A DNA stretch of 64,000 nt from Leclercia adecarboxylata (lineage in GTDB: Bacteria; Pseudomonadota; Gammaproteobacteria; Enterobacterales; Enterobacteriaceae). The notes under the pieces were generated by a model. The model did not search any database. It was given only the letters and a program-made list of their open reading frames with translations, and had not been told where the DNA came from. This document shows, in pieces, positions 1 through 8,509 of this stretch; position 1 is the stretch's first letter; the number at the start of each line of letters is the position of its first letter. Location of the stretch: contig NZ_CP098325.1 in the NCBI RefSeq assembly GCF_023639785.1, positions 806,001-870,000 of the forward strand, written 5' to 3'. The position numbers and the translations under genes are program-made.

Positions 1-97
1 GAACAACCTTTTTGACTCGGACATACGGGGTACTCGGTAATGAATTGTGGCGATGCTACAATGTACGCCGTCTAAAGTTAACCTTCTGGAGCCATTC

Positions 98-2527
98 GTG
101 TCCTTGTTGCCGGTCGCTGCTGTCCTTCCCGATCTCCTTCTCGCGTTACAACACGCCCCCCAGGTTCTGCTGAACGCGCCAACCGGTGCGGGGAAGTCGA
201 CGTGGCTGCCGCTGCAAATTCTGGCCCAGGGGTCAGTCAACGGTAAAATTATCCTGCTTGAACCGCGCCGAATCGCGGCCCGTAACGTGGCCCAGCGTCT
301 GGCGGAGCTGCTGGGCGAAAAGCCGGGGGAGACGGTCGGCTACCGGATGCGCGCCGAAACCTGTGTCGGGGCAACTACCCGGCTGGAGGTGGTCACCGAA
401 GGGATCCTCACCCGCATGCTGCAGCACGATCCCGAGCTGACCGGAGTGGGGCTGGTGATACTCGATGAATTCCACGAGCGCAGCCTGCAGGCGGATCTTG
501 CCCTGGCGCTGCTGCTGGACGTTCAGCAGGGGCTACGCGACGATCTTAAGCTGCTGATCATGTCCGCGACCCTGGATAACGACCGGCTCCAGCGCCTGCT
601 GCCGGACGCGCCAACCCTTATCTCTGAGGGCCGCACGTTCCCGGTGGAGCGCCGCTATCAGTCGCTACCGTCCCAACAGCGCTTTGACGAGGCGGTAGCG
701 GTGGCCACCGCCGAGCTGCTGCGTCAGGAGCCGGGCTCGCTGCTGCTGTTTTTACCGGGGGTGATTGAGATCCAGCGCGTGCAGGAGCAGCTGGCGCGTC
801 GCGTGGGCGATGACGTGGTGCTCTGTCCGCTGTATGGCGCCCTGTCGCTTGCCGAGCAGCGTAAAGCGATCCTGCCCGCCCCGGCAGGGCAACGCAAAGT
901 GGTGCTGGCGACTAACATCGCCGAAACCAGCCTGACCATCGAAGGCATCCGGCTGGTGGTGGACACCGCCCTGGAACGGGTGGCGAATTTCGATCCGCGC
1001 ACCGGCCTGACCCGTCTGCTGACCCAGCGCATTAGCCAGGCGTCGATGACCCAGCGCGCCGGGCGTGCGGGGCGACTGGCGCCGGGCATCTGCCTGCATC
1101 TCACGCCGTTTGAGCAGGCTGAGCGCGCCGCGGCGCAGGGCACGCCTGAAATCATGCAAAGCGATCTCAGCGGCCTGCTGATGGAGCTGCTGCAGTGGGG
1201 CTGCCGGGAGCCGTCGCAGTTAAACTGGCTGGATCTGCCGCCAGCGACTAACCTTGCGGCGGCCCGTCGTTTGTTAACTCAGCTTGGGGCGCTGGCCGGG
1301 GATCAGCTTACCGCCTTTGGTCAGAAGATGGCGAAGCTCGGCAACGATCCGCGGCTGGCGGCGATGCTGGCCAGCGCGACAAATGATGATGATATTGCGA
1401 CGGCGGCAAAACTGGCGGCTATCCTTGAACAGCCGCCGCGCGGGGCCAGCAGCGATCTGGCTCAGGCCTTCTCCCGCAATCAGCCGGAGTGGCAGCAGCG
1501 CGCCCGGCAGCTGAGTTCGCGCCTGAACAGCCGGGGCGGAGCGTTGGACAGTGACCGGATGCCCGCCCTGCTGGCGAAGGCCTTTCCCGATCGCATCGCC
1601 CGCCGTCGTGGGCTGGATGGCCGCTACCAGCTGGCAAACGGCATGGGGGCGATGCTGCAGAGCGACGACGCCATGACCCGCCACGAGTGGCTGATCGCCC
1701 CGCTATTGTTGCAGGGCAGCCAGTCGCCGGACGCGCGCATTTTGTTGGGGCTGGCCGTGGATATCGATGCGCTGATCGCTGCCTGTCCCGATCTTGTGAC
1801 GCAGTCCGACACCGTGGAGTGGGATGAGGCGCAGGGCACCCTGAAGGCGCTGCGGCGCACGCAGGTTGGCCGCCTGGCGGTAAACGTCAGGCCGCTGGCG
1901 AAACCCTCGGAAGAGGAGCTGCATCAGGCAATGCTTAACGGCATCCGCGATAAGGGGCTCAGCGTGTTGAACTGGACCCCGGAGGCGGAGCAGTACCGGA
2001 TCCGTTTACACTGTGCCGCTAAGTGGCTGCCGGAGTACGACTGGCCTGCGGTGGACGACGCCTCGCTGCTGGCAGGGCTGGAAAACTGGTTACTGCCAGA
2101 AATGAGTGGCGTACACTCCCTACGCGCGCTGAAAGCGTTGGATGTTAAGGCGGCGTTACAGAACTTAACCGACTGGTCGTTACGCCAACGTCTGGATACC
2201 GAGCTTCCGGGGCATTACACTGTGCCGACCGGCAGCCGGATAGCCATTCGTTATCATGAAGATAATCCTCCTGCGCTGGCGGTACGGATGCAGGAGATGT
2301 TTGGCGAGGCGACCACGCCTGCCATTGCGCAGGCCAGGGTGCCTCTGGTGCTGGAGCTATTGTCACCGGCCCAGCGTCCGCTGCAGATCACCCGCGATTT
2401 GGGGGCCTTCTGGGCGGGGAGCTATCGCGAGGTGCAAAAAGAGATGAAAGGACGTTATCCCAAACATGTCTGGCCGGACGATCCGGCGAATACCGCGCCC
2501 ACCCGGCGCACGAAGAAGTACTCGTAG
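98..2527 (+). CDS. hrpB: ATP-dependent helicase-like protein HrpB (DEAH/RHA family)
   Basis: This is a large cytoplasmic superfamily 2 helicase-like ATPase; its RNA or DNA substrate in enterics is not established. Walker A (PTGAGKST) lies at residues 28-35, the DEAH-type Walker B variant DEFH at 123-126, and a SAT motif follows near 150. The helicase C-terminal domain and the HrpB-specific C-terminal region make up the rest. The frame stays open back to an ATG at 47. I choose the GTG at 98 because GGAG sits 6 bases upstream and the product is then 809 residues, the E. coli HrpB length, starting at the conserved LLPVAAVLP segment. A TACAAT hexamer at 57-62 could be a -10 element. Confidence 0.93.
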   Translation: MSLLPVAAVLPDLLLALQHAPQVLLNAPTGAGKSTWLPLQILAQGSVNGKIILLEPRRIAARNVAQRLAELLGEKPGETVGYRMRAETCVGATTRLEVVTEGILTRMLQHDPELTGVGLVILDEFHERSLQADLALALLLDVQQGLRDDLKLLIMSATLDNDRLQRLLPDAPTLISEGRTFPVERRYQSLPSQQRFDEAVAVATAELLRQEPGSLLLFLPGVIEIQRVQEQLARRVGDDVVLCPLYGALSLAEQRKAILPAPAGQRKVVLATNIAETSLTIEGIRLVVDTALERVANFDPRTGLTRLLTQRISQASMTQRAGRAGRLAPGICLHLTPFEQAERAAAQGTPEIMQSDLSGLLMELLQWGCREPSQLNWLDLPPATNLAAARRLLTQLGALAGDQLTAFGQKMAKLGNDPRLAAMLASATNDDDIATAAKLAAILEQPPRGASSDLAQAFSRNQPEWQQRARQLSSRLNSRGGALDSDRMPALLAKAFPDRIARRRGLDGRYQLANGMGAMLQSDDAMTRHEWLIAPLLLQGSQSPDARILLGLAVDIDALIAACPDLVTQSDTVEWDEAQGTLKALRRTQVGRLAVNVRPLAKPSEEELHQAMLNGIRDKGLSVLNWTPEAEQYRIRLHCAAKWLPEYDWPAVDDASLLAGLENWLLPEMSGVHSLRALKALDVKAALQNLTDWSLRQRLDTELPGHYTVPTGSRIAIRYHEDNPPALAVRMQEMFGEATTPAIAQARVPLVLELLSPAQRPLQITRDLGAFWAGSYREVQKEMKGRYPKHVWPDDPANTAPTRRTKKYS

Positions 2528-2547
2528 GGGAGCTGGTGCGCGCTGAT

Positions 2548-2583
2548 GCCCTCACCCCGGCCCTCTCCCACAGGGAGAGGGAG
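2548..2583. repeat. Palindromic repeat, CCCTCTCCC/GGGAGAGGG type
   Basis: A perfect 9-base inverted repeat (2561-2569 and 2573-2581) with a 3-base loop lies between hrpB and mrcB, preceded by GCCCTCACCCCGG. It is not followed by a T-run, so it is not a typical Rho-independent terminator. A relative lies just after mrcB at 5214-5239. It resembles short dispersed palindromes common in Enterobacter and Klebsiella intergenic regions and differs from the REP family found elsewhere in this window. Confidence 0.7.
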
Positions 2584-2676
2584 AAACGCGGTTTATTTTG
2601 AGAGATTTCTTCTTCCTCCATCAGGGGGAAGACCAGAGAATCGGGCCTTTGCGCCTGATAGTTGCGGAGAGAGAGC

Positions 2677-5205
2677 ATGGCGGGGAATGACCGCGAGCCA
2701 ATTGGACGTAAAGGAAGACCTGCACGTCCGGCAAAAGAAAAGGCAGGGCGTCGACGCCTCAGAGATGAGGAGTACGACGATGATGTCGACAATGAGTATA
2801 ACGATGACGCACCTGCGCCACGTAAAGGGAAAGGCAAAAAGGGTAAACCTCGTGGCAAGCGCGGCTGGTTCTGGCTGCTGCTGAAGCTGTTTATTGTTTT
2901 CGTCGTCCTTCTGGCGATCTATGGCGTCTACCTGGATCAGAAGATCCGCAGCCGTATCGACGGGAAAGTCTGGCAGCTGCCGGCGGCGGTCTATGGCCGG
3001 ATGGTTAACCTTGAGCCTGACATGTCCATCAGCAAGAACGAGATGGTCAAGCTGCTCGAGGCGACCCAGTACCGCCAGGTAACGAAGATGACCCGCCCCG
3101 GCGAGTTTACGGTGCAGGCGAAAAGCATTGAGATGATCCGCCGTCCGTTTGACTTCCCGGACAGCAAAGAGGGCCAGGTGCGCGCGCGTCTGACCTTCGA
3201 CGGCGATCGTCTGGAAACCATCGAGAACATGGAGAACAACCGTCAGTTCGGTTTCTTCCGTCTCGATCCGCGGCTGATCACCATGCTCTCCTCGCCAAAC
3301 GGCGAGCAGCGCCTGTTTGTCGCGCGTAACGGTTTCCCTGATCTGTTGGTGGATACCCTGCTGGCGACCGAAGACCGTCACTTCTATGAGCACGATGGCG
3401 TCAGCCTGTACTCCATTGGCCGTGCGGTGCTGGCGAACCTGACCGCCGGAAGGACGGTGCAGGGGGCAAGTACCCTGACCCAGCAGCTGGTGAAGAACCT
3501 GTTCCTCTCCAGCGAACGCTCCTACTGGCGTAAAGCCAACGAAGCGTACATGGCCGTGCTGATGGATGCCCGCTACAGCAAAGACCGCATTCTCGAGCTG
3601 TATATGAACGAGGTCTACCTCGGTCAGAGCGGCGACAATGAAATCCGCGGCTTCCCGCTGGCGAGCCTGTACTACTTTGGTCGTCCGGTGGAAGAGCTGA
3701 GCCTCGATCAGCAGGCGCTGCTGGTGGGCATGGTGAAGGGCGCGTCCATCTATAACCCGTGGCGCAACCCGAAACTGGCCCTGGAGCGGCGTAATCTGGT
3801 GCTGCGTCTGCTGCAGCAGCAGCAGGTGATCGACCAGGAGCTGTACGACATGCTCAGCGCGCGTCCGTTAGGCGTACAGCCGCGCGGCGGCGTCATCTCC
3901 CCGCAGCCTGCGTTTATGCAGATGGTGCGTCAGGAGCTGCAGACCAAACTGGGCGATAAAGTTAAAGATCTCTCCGGCGTGAAGATCTTCACCACCTTTG
4001 ACTCCGTGGCGCAGGATGCCGCAGAGAAGGCGGCGGTGGAAGGCATTCCGGCGCTGAAAAAACAGCGCAAGCTGAGCGATCTGGAGACCGCGATGGTGGT
4101 GGTCGATCGTACCACCGGTGAGGTGCGGGCGATGGTCGGCGGGGCAGAGCCGCAGTTCGCGGGCTACAACCGCGCGATGCAGGCACGCCGTTCAATCGGT
4201 TCTCTGGCAAAACCGGCGACCTATCTCACCGCCCTGAGCCAGCCGAACCAGTATCGTCTGAATACCTGGATCGCCGATGCCCCGATTGCCCTGCGCCAGC
4301 CGAATGGCCAGGTTTGGTCGCCGCAGAACGACGATAAGCAGTACAGCGGACAGGTAATGCTGGTGGATGCCCTGACGCGTTCCATGAACGTGCCGACGGT
4401 TAACCTCGGCATGGCGCTGGGTCTGCCAGCCGTTACCGATACCTGGCTGAAGCTGGGCGTGCCGAAAGATCAGCTGCATCCGGTGCCGGCCATGCTGCTG
4501 GGGGCCCTGAACCTGACGCCAATCGAAGTGGCGCAGGCGTTCCAGACCATCGCCAGCGGCGGCAACCGTGCTCCGCTCTCTGCGCTGCGTTCGGTCATCG
4601 CAGAAGATGGCACGCCGCTGTACCAGAGCTTCCCGCAGGCGGAGCGTGCGGTACCGGCACAGGCTGCCTATATGACCCTCTGGACCATGCAGCAGGTTGT
4701 GCAGCGCGGTACCGGGCGTCAGCTTGGCGCGAAGTATCCTGGCCTGCATCTGGCGGGTAAAACCGGGACCACCAACAACAACGTTGATACCTGGTTTGCG
4801 GGCATCGACGGGCGTGAAGTGGTGATCACCTGGGTTGGACGCGACAATAACCAGCCGACGAAGCTGTATGGTGCCAGCGGGGCGATGTCGATTTACCAGC
4901 GCTATCTGGCTAACCAGTCGCCGGTTCCATTAACCCTGACGCCACCGGAAGATATCGTGGATATGGGTGTGGATGAGTCGGGCAACTTCGTGTGTGGCGG
5001 CGGGATGCGTAGCGTTCCGGTCTGGACCACGAACCCGGACTCCCTGTGCCAGGCGCCAGCGCCGCAGCCAACGGGCAATCCGTTTGAGCAGTCTTCTCCT
5101 CAGCAGCAGCAACAGCCGCAACAGCAGCAGCCGCAGCAGCAGAATGAGAAGAAAGACAGTGACGGCGTCGCCGGCTGGATCAAGGATATGTTCGGCGGTA
5201 ATTAA
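2677..5205 (+). CDS. mrcB: Penicillin-binding protein 1b, bifunctional peptidoglycan glycosyltransferase/transpeptidase
   Basis: Class A PBP that polymerises lipid II and cross-links the glycan strands, anchored in the inner membrane and stimulated by the lipoprotein LpoB. At 842 residues it matches the family (844 in E. coli). In order it has an acidic and basic cytoplasmic tail, one transmembrane helix (about 64-86), a UB2H regulatory domain, a GT51 domain with [11 protein letters not shown] and [10 protein letters not shown], and a transpeptidase domain with SLAK (active serine near 512) and KTG ([10 protein letters not shown]). A glutamine-rich C-terminal tail follows. The ATG at 2677 has GGAGA 6 bases upstream and matches the E. 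coli N-terminus [10 protein letters not shown]; an upstream in-frame ATG at 2662 is not needed. The internal Met that starts the short gamma form in E. coli is Ala47 here. Confidence 0.97.
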   Translation: MAGNDREPIGRKGRPARPAKEKAGRRRLRDEEYDDDVDNEYNDDAPAPRKGKGKKGKPRGKRGWFWLLLKLFIVFVVLLAIYGVYLDQKIRSRIDGKVWQLPAAVYGRMVNLEPDMSISKNEMVKLLEATQYRQVTKMTRPGEFTVQAKSIEMIRRPFDFPDSKEGQVRARLTFDGDRLETIENMENNRQFGFFRLDPRLITMLSSPNGEQRLFVARNGFPDLLVDTLLATEDRHFYEHDGVSLYSIGRAVLANLTAGRTVQGASTLTQQLVKNLFLSSERSYWRKANEAYMAVLMDARYSKDRILELYMNEVYLGQSGDNEIRGFPLASLYYFGRPVEELSLDQQALLVGMVKGASIYNPWRNPKLALERRNLVLRLLQQQQVIDQELYDMLSARPLGVQPRGGVISPQPAFMQMVRQELQTKLGDKVKDLSGVKIFTTFDSVAQDAAEKAAVEGIPALKKQRKLSDLETAMVVVDRTTGEVRAMVGGAEPQFAGYNRAMQARRSIGSLAKPATYLTALSQPNQYRLNTWIADAPIALRQPNGQVWSPQNDDKQYSGQVMLVDALTRSMNVPTVNLGMALGLPAVTDTWLKLGVPKDQLHPVPAMLLGALNLTPIEVAQAFQTIASGGNRAPLSALRSVIAEDGTPLYQSFPQAERAVPAQAAYMTLWTMQQVVQRGTGRQLGAKYPGLHLAGKTGTTNNNVDTWFAGIDGREVVITWVGRDNNQPTKLYGASGAMSIYQRYLANQSPVPLTLTPPEDIVDMGVDESGNFVCGGGMRSVPVWTTNPDSLCQAPAPQPTGNPFEQSSPQQQQQPQQQQPQQQNEKKDSDGVAGWIKDMFGGN

Positions 5206-5213
5206 GCAGTCTG

Positions 5214-5239
5214 ATTCCCTCTCCTGCGGGAGAGGGAAT
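5214..5239. repeat. Palindromic repeat after mrcB
   Basis: Perfect 11-base inverted repeat (5214-5224 and 5229-5239) around a TGCG loop, 8 bases past the mrcB stop. It shares the CCCTCTCC/GGAGAGGG core with the palindrome upstream of mrcB at 2561-2581. It has no T-run, so a role in mRNA 3'-end protection is more likely than intrinsic termination. The function is inferred only. Confidence 0.7.
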
Positions 5240-5347
5240 GTTCACCTCAATTAAACATCCTACTAACAGTAACACCCCCGTTTATTAACCCTGTATTTTC
5301 CATTGTTTAATTCTTATACCCTTAATTCCTGTAGGGGCGCATATCAC

Positions 5348-5377
5348 TTGCTATGCCGTGAATGTTTCGCATAATAT
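5348..5377 (+). promoter_or_regulatory. Candidate fhuA promoter
   Basis: TTGCTA (5348-5353), an 18-base spacer and TAATAT (5372-5377) form a plausible sigma-70 promoter about 65 bases before the fhuA ATG. A Fur-box-like sequence lies directly downstream, consistent with iron repression of the operon. Confidence 0.45.
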
Positions 5378-5386
5378 GCTGCGGTC

Positions 5387-5412
5387 ATAATAATAATTCT
5401 CGTTTACGTTAT
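5387..5412 (+). promoter_or_regulatory. Putative Fur box of the fhu operon
   Basis: An AT-rich stretch of ATAAT/ATTCTC-like hexamers, followed by TTTACGTTATCATT, lies 30-55 bases before fhuA. It matches the position and sequence style of the E. coli fhuA Fur operator (consensus GATAATGATAATCATTATC). The match to consensus is partial. Confidence 0.6.
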
Positions 5413-5440
5413 CATTCACGCTTTCATCAGAGATATACCA

Positions 5441-7657
5441 ATGGCGCCTTCAAAAACTGCTCAGCCAATGCAATCTTCACTGCGTAAAATCGCAGTTGTT
5501 GTAGCCACAGCGGTTAGCGGCATGTCTGCTTACGCTCACGCTGCCGAGACCCCTAAAAAAGAAGAGACTATCACCGTCACCGCAGCGCCTGCTCCACTGG
5601 AGAGCGCATGGGGTCCAGCACCAACGATTGCGGCAAAGCGTACCGCAACGGCGACCAAAACCGATACGCCTATTGAAAAGACGCCGCAATCTATTTCAGT
5701 CGTGACGCGCGATGAAATGGAACGTCGCCAGCCTGCGACGGTAAAAGAAGCGCTAGGGTACACCCCAAGCGTATTTGCGACCCGTGGCAGCTCCACCACC
5801 TATGATGTGGTCTCAATTCGTGGTTTTACCGCGCCTTCAACGGTAAATACCAACCAATATCTGGACGGCATGAAGCTGCAGGGTAACAACTACTCTGAAG
5901 TTTCCATGGATCCGTATTTCCTGGAGCGCGTAGAAGTCATGCGCGGGCCCACATCAGTTCTGTATGGTAACAGCAACCCTGGCGGTATCGTCAGCATGGT
6001 TAGCAAACGCCCTACAACCGAGCCACTGAAAGAAGTGCAGTTTAAAATGGGTACCAACAACCTGTGGCAGACTGGCTTTGACTTTAGCGATGCTATCGAC
6101 GATGACGGTGTGTGGTCCTATCGTCTTACTGGCTTAGGCCGTAGTGAAAATGCCCAGCAGGAGATGGCGAAGTCAACGCGTTATGCGGTTGCACCCTCCT
6201 TCAGCTGGCGCCCTGACGACAAAACTGATTTCACGTTCCTGAGCAACTTCCAGAACGATCCTGATGCGGGTTATTACGGTTGGTTGCCGCGTGAAGGGAC
6301 GGTTGTGCCGTATCGTGATGCTGACGGCAACCAACATAAAATTCCAACAGATTTCAACGAAGGTGAAGCTGACAATAAGATGTCACGCCGCCAGCAGATG
6401 GTAGGTTACAGCTTCTCTCATGAGTTCGATGATACCTTCACTGTCCGTCAAAACCTGCGCTATGCACAGGTCAATACGCTTTACCGTTCGGTATACGGGA
6501 ATGGCTACGTGGCACCAGGTAAAATTAGCCGTGCTTACGTTCGTTCAGATGAAGATCTGAACATTTTCACCGTTGATACCCAACTCCAATCTAAATTCTC
6601 TACCGGAGCGGTGGATCATACCCTGCTAACTGGCGTGGATTATTCCCGCATGCGTAACGATATCACTGCTCTGTACGGCTCAGCGGATCCGATTGATATC
6701 CAGAACCCGAATTACGGCAGCCCGAATATTAACACTAACCTTTCATGGTCTAACTACTCTGTAGTTAACCGGATGGAGCAGACTGGGCTGTATGCTCAGG
6801 ACCAGGCCGAGTGGGATAAATGGGTATTAACCTTGGGCGGCCGTTATGATTATGCAATGACCTCAACCCACACGCGTACCACGGATGTGCTGGCTGAGAA
6901 CCACGATCAGGCGTTTACCTGGCGTGGTGGTATTAACTATTTGTTTGATAACGGTATTTCTCCTTATTTCAGCTACAGCGAATCGTTTGAGCCTACTTCT
7001 GGCTCCGATCGTAACGGCAAGCCATTCGACCCTTCACGTGGCAAGCAGTATGAAGCAGGCGTGAAATATGTACCAAACGATCTGCCGATTGTAGTGACCG
7101 CAGCCGTTTATCAGCTGACTAAAGACAAGAATCTGACAGCGGATCCGAACGATCCAACGTTGCTGTATAGCGTGCAGAGTGGTGAAGTCCGTTCTCGTGG
7201 TTTTGAGCTTGAAGCGAAAGCGGCGCTAAATGCCAACATCAACTTAACGGCTGCGTATAGCTATACCGATGCAGAATTTACCAATGACACGGTATTTGAA
7301 GGACAGCGCCCGGCCGAAGTGCCGCGTAATCAGGCTTCTCTGTGGGCAGATTACACCTTCACCAATACGGCTCTCAGTGGTCTGACCATTGGTGCGGGTA
7401 CACGTTACGTCGGCAATACGGTGAGCTATTATTCTACCGGAGACAAAAAAGATCAGCCGTTTAGTGTAGCAAGCTACACGCTGGCCGATGCAATGGTGAA
7501 ATACGATCTTGCGCGTTTGGGCCTGCCTGGTTCCTCCATCGCGGTCAACGTGAACAATCTGTTTGATCGTGAATACGTTTCCAGCTGCTACAAAGACTAT
7601 GCGTGCTACTGGGGTGCTGAGCGTCAGGTTGTGGCGACTGCGACCTTCCGCTTCTAA
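5441..7657 (+). CDS. fhuA: TonB-dependent ferrichrome outer-membrane receptor FhuA
   Basis: Outer-membrane transporter that binds ferrichrome and moves it to the periplasm with energy from TonB-ExbB-ExbD; in E. coli it is also the receptor for phages T1, T5 and phi80, colicin M and microcin J25. The signal peptide runs about 1-34 (cleavage after AYAHA). A TonB box (TITVTA) is at 43-48, then a plug domain with RGF and MRGP motifs (about 50-190), then a 22-strand barrel ending in Phe. At 738 residues it is slightly shorter than E. coli FhuA (747). Loop L4 (about 350-368) is 18 residues shorter and lacks the two cysteines of the E. coli loop; the C-terminal pair (SSCYKDYACYWG) is kept. First gene of the fhuACDB operon. 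Its codon use is visibly less GC-rich than that of fhuCDB. Confidence 0.95.
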   Translation: MAPSKTAQPMQSSLRKIAVVVATAVSGMSAYAHAAETPKKEETITVTAAPAPLESAWGPAPTIAAKRTATATKTDTPIEKTPQSISVVTRDEMERRQPATVKEALGYTPSVFATRGSSTTYDVVSIRGFTAPSTVNTNQYLDGMKLQGNNYSEVSMDPYFLERVEVMRGPTSVLYGNSNPGGIVSMVSKRPTTEPLKEVQFKMGTNNLWQTGFDFSDAIDDDGVWSYRLTGLGRSENAQQEMAKSTRYAVAPSFSWRPDDKTDFTFLSNFQNDPDAGYYGWLPREGTVVPYRDADGNQHKIPTDFNEGEADNKMSRRQQMVGYSFSHEFDDTFTVRQNLRYAQVNTLYRSVYGNGYVAPGKISRAYVRSDEDLNIFTVDTQLQSKFSTGAVDHTLLTGVDYSRMRNDITALYGSADPIDIQNPNYGSPNINTNLSWSNYSVVNRMEQTGLYAQDQAEWDKWVLTLGGRYDYAMTSTHTRTTDVLAENHDQAFTWRGGINYLFDNGISPYFSYSESFEPTSGSDRNGKPFDPSRGKQYEAGVKYVPNDLPIVVTAAVYQLTKDKNLTADPNDPTLLYSVQSGEVRSRGFELEAKAALNANINLTAAYSYTDAEFTNDTVFEGQRPAEVPRNQASLWADYTFTNTALSGLTIGAGTRYVGNTVSYYSTGDKKDQPFSVASYTLADAMVKYDLARLGLPGSSIAVNVNNLFDREYVSSCYKDYACYWGAERQVVATATFRF

Positions 7658-7668
7658 TCTCTTAACTT

Positions 7669-7693
7669 GGGCACGTTTTTCGTGCCCTTTTCT
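7669..7693 (+). terminator. Intrinsic terminator between fhuA and fhuC
   Basis: A 7-base stem GGGCACG/CGTGCCC (7669-7675, 7681-7687) with a T5 loop is followed by TTTTCTTT. Placed between receptor and ABC genes, it probably reduces fhuCDB expression relative to fhuA rather than ending the operon. Confidence 0.75.
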
Positions 7694-7711
7694 TTACTTA
7701 AGTTGGCTGAC

Positions 7712-8509
7712 ATGCAGGAAAACAACCCGCAATCCGATACCACCTTTGCCCTTGATGGCGTCTCCTTTCGCGTTCCCGGACGCACGCTGCTGCATCCGCT
7801 TTCGCTGACCTTTCCCGCAGGCCAGGTGACCGGCCTTATCGGCCATAACGGCTCCGGCAAATCCACCTTACTGAAAATGCTTGGCCGCCATCAGCCGCCG
7901 TCTGAGGGCGATATTCTGCTCGACGGACAGCCGCTGGAGAGCTGGAACAGCAAAGCCTTTGCCCGCAAGGTGGCCTATCTGCCGCAGCAGCTGCCGCAGG
8001 CGGAAGGGATGACCGTCCGCGAACTGGTGGCGATTGGCCGCTATCCATGGCATGGCGCGCTGGGCCGTTTTGGCGTAGCCGACCGCGAGAAAGTGGAAGA
8101 GGCGATTGCGCTGGTAGGCTTAAAACCGCTGGCCCATCGTCTGGTGGATAGCCTGTCCGGCGGCGAGCGCCAGCGGGCGTGGATTGCCATGCTGGTGGCG
8201 CAGGACAGCCGTTGTTTACTGCTGGATGAGCCGACCTCGGCGCTGGACATTGCCCATCAGGTGGACGTGCTGGCGCTGGTGCATCGCTTAAGCCAGCAGC
8301 GCGGGCTGACCGTGATTGCGGTACTGCATGACATCAACATGGCGGCGCGCTACTGCGATTATCTGGTGGCGCTGAGGGGCGGAGAGATGATCGCCCGGGG
8401 CACGCCGGACGAGCTGATGCAGAGCGAGACGCTGGAAACCATCTACGGAATTCCAATGGGTATTCTGCCGCATCCTGCCGGAGCGGCACCGGTGAGCTTT
8501 GTCTATTGA
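7712..8509 (+). CDS. fhuC: Ferric hydroxamate ABC importer ATPase FhuC
   Basis: ATP-binding subunit that powers import of ferrichrome and other hydroxamate siderophores through FhuB, on the cytoplasmic face of the inner membrane. Walker A GHNGSGKST is near residue 43, the Q-loop region is LPQQLP, the signature LSGGERQR is near 149, Walker B CLLLDEPTSALD near 169, and the switch histidine is in VLHDIN. At 265 residues it equals E. coli FhuC. I use the ATG at 7712 (MQEN...) rather than an in-frame ATG at 7667, because the latter would start inside the fhuA terminator. The stop overlaps the fhuD start by one base. Confidence 0.95.
   Translation: MQENNPQSDTTFALDGVSFRVPGRTLLHPLSLTFPAGQVTGLIGHNGSGKSTLLKMLGRHQPPSEGDILLDGQPLESWNSKAFARKVAYLPQQLPQAEGMTVRELVAIGRYPWHGALGRFGVADREKVEEAIALVGLKPLAHRLVDSLSGGERQRAWIAMLVAQDSRCLLLDEPTSALDIAHQVDVLALVHRLSQQRGLTVIAVLHDINMAARYCDYLVALRGGEMIARGTPDELMQSETLETIYGIPMGILPHPAGAAPVSFVY

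Noticed and set aside
2528..2676. A short open frame from 2546 that overlaps the start of mrcB in another frame
   Set aside because: It starts inside the palindrome and ends in mrcB, and its product is translated repeat DNA without any known motif.
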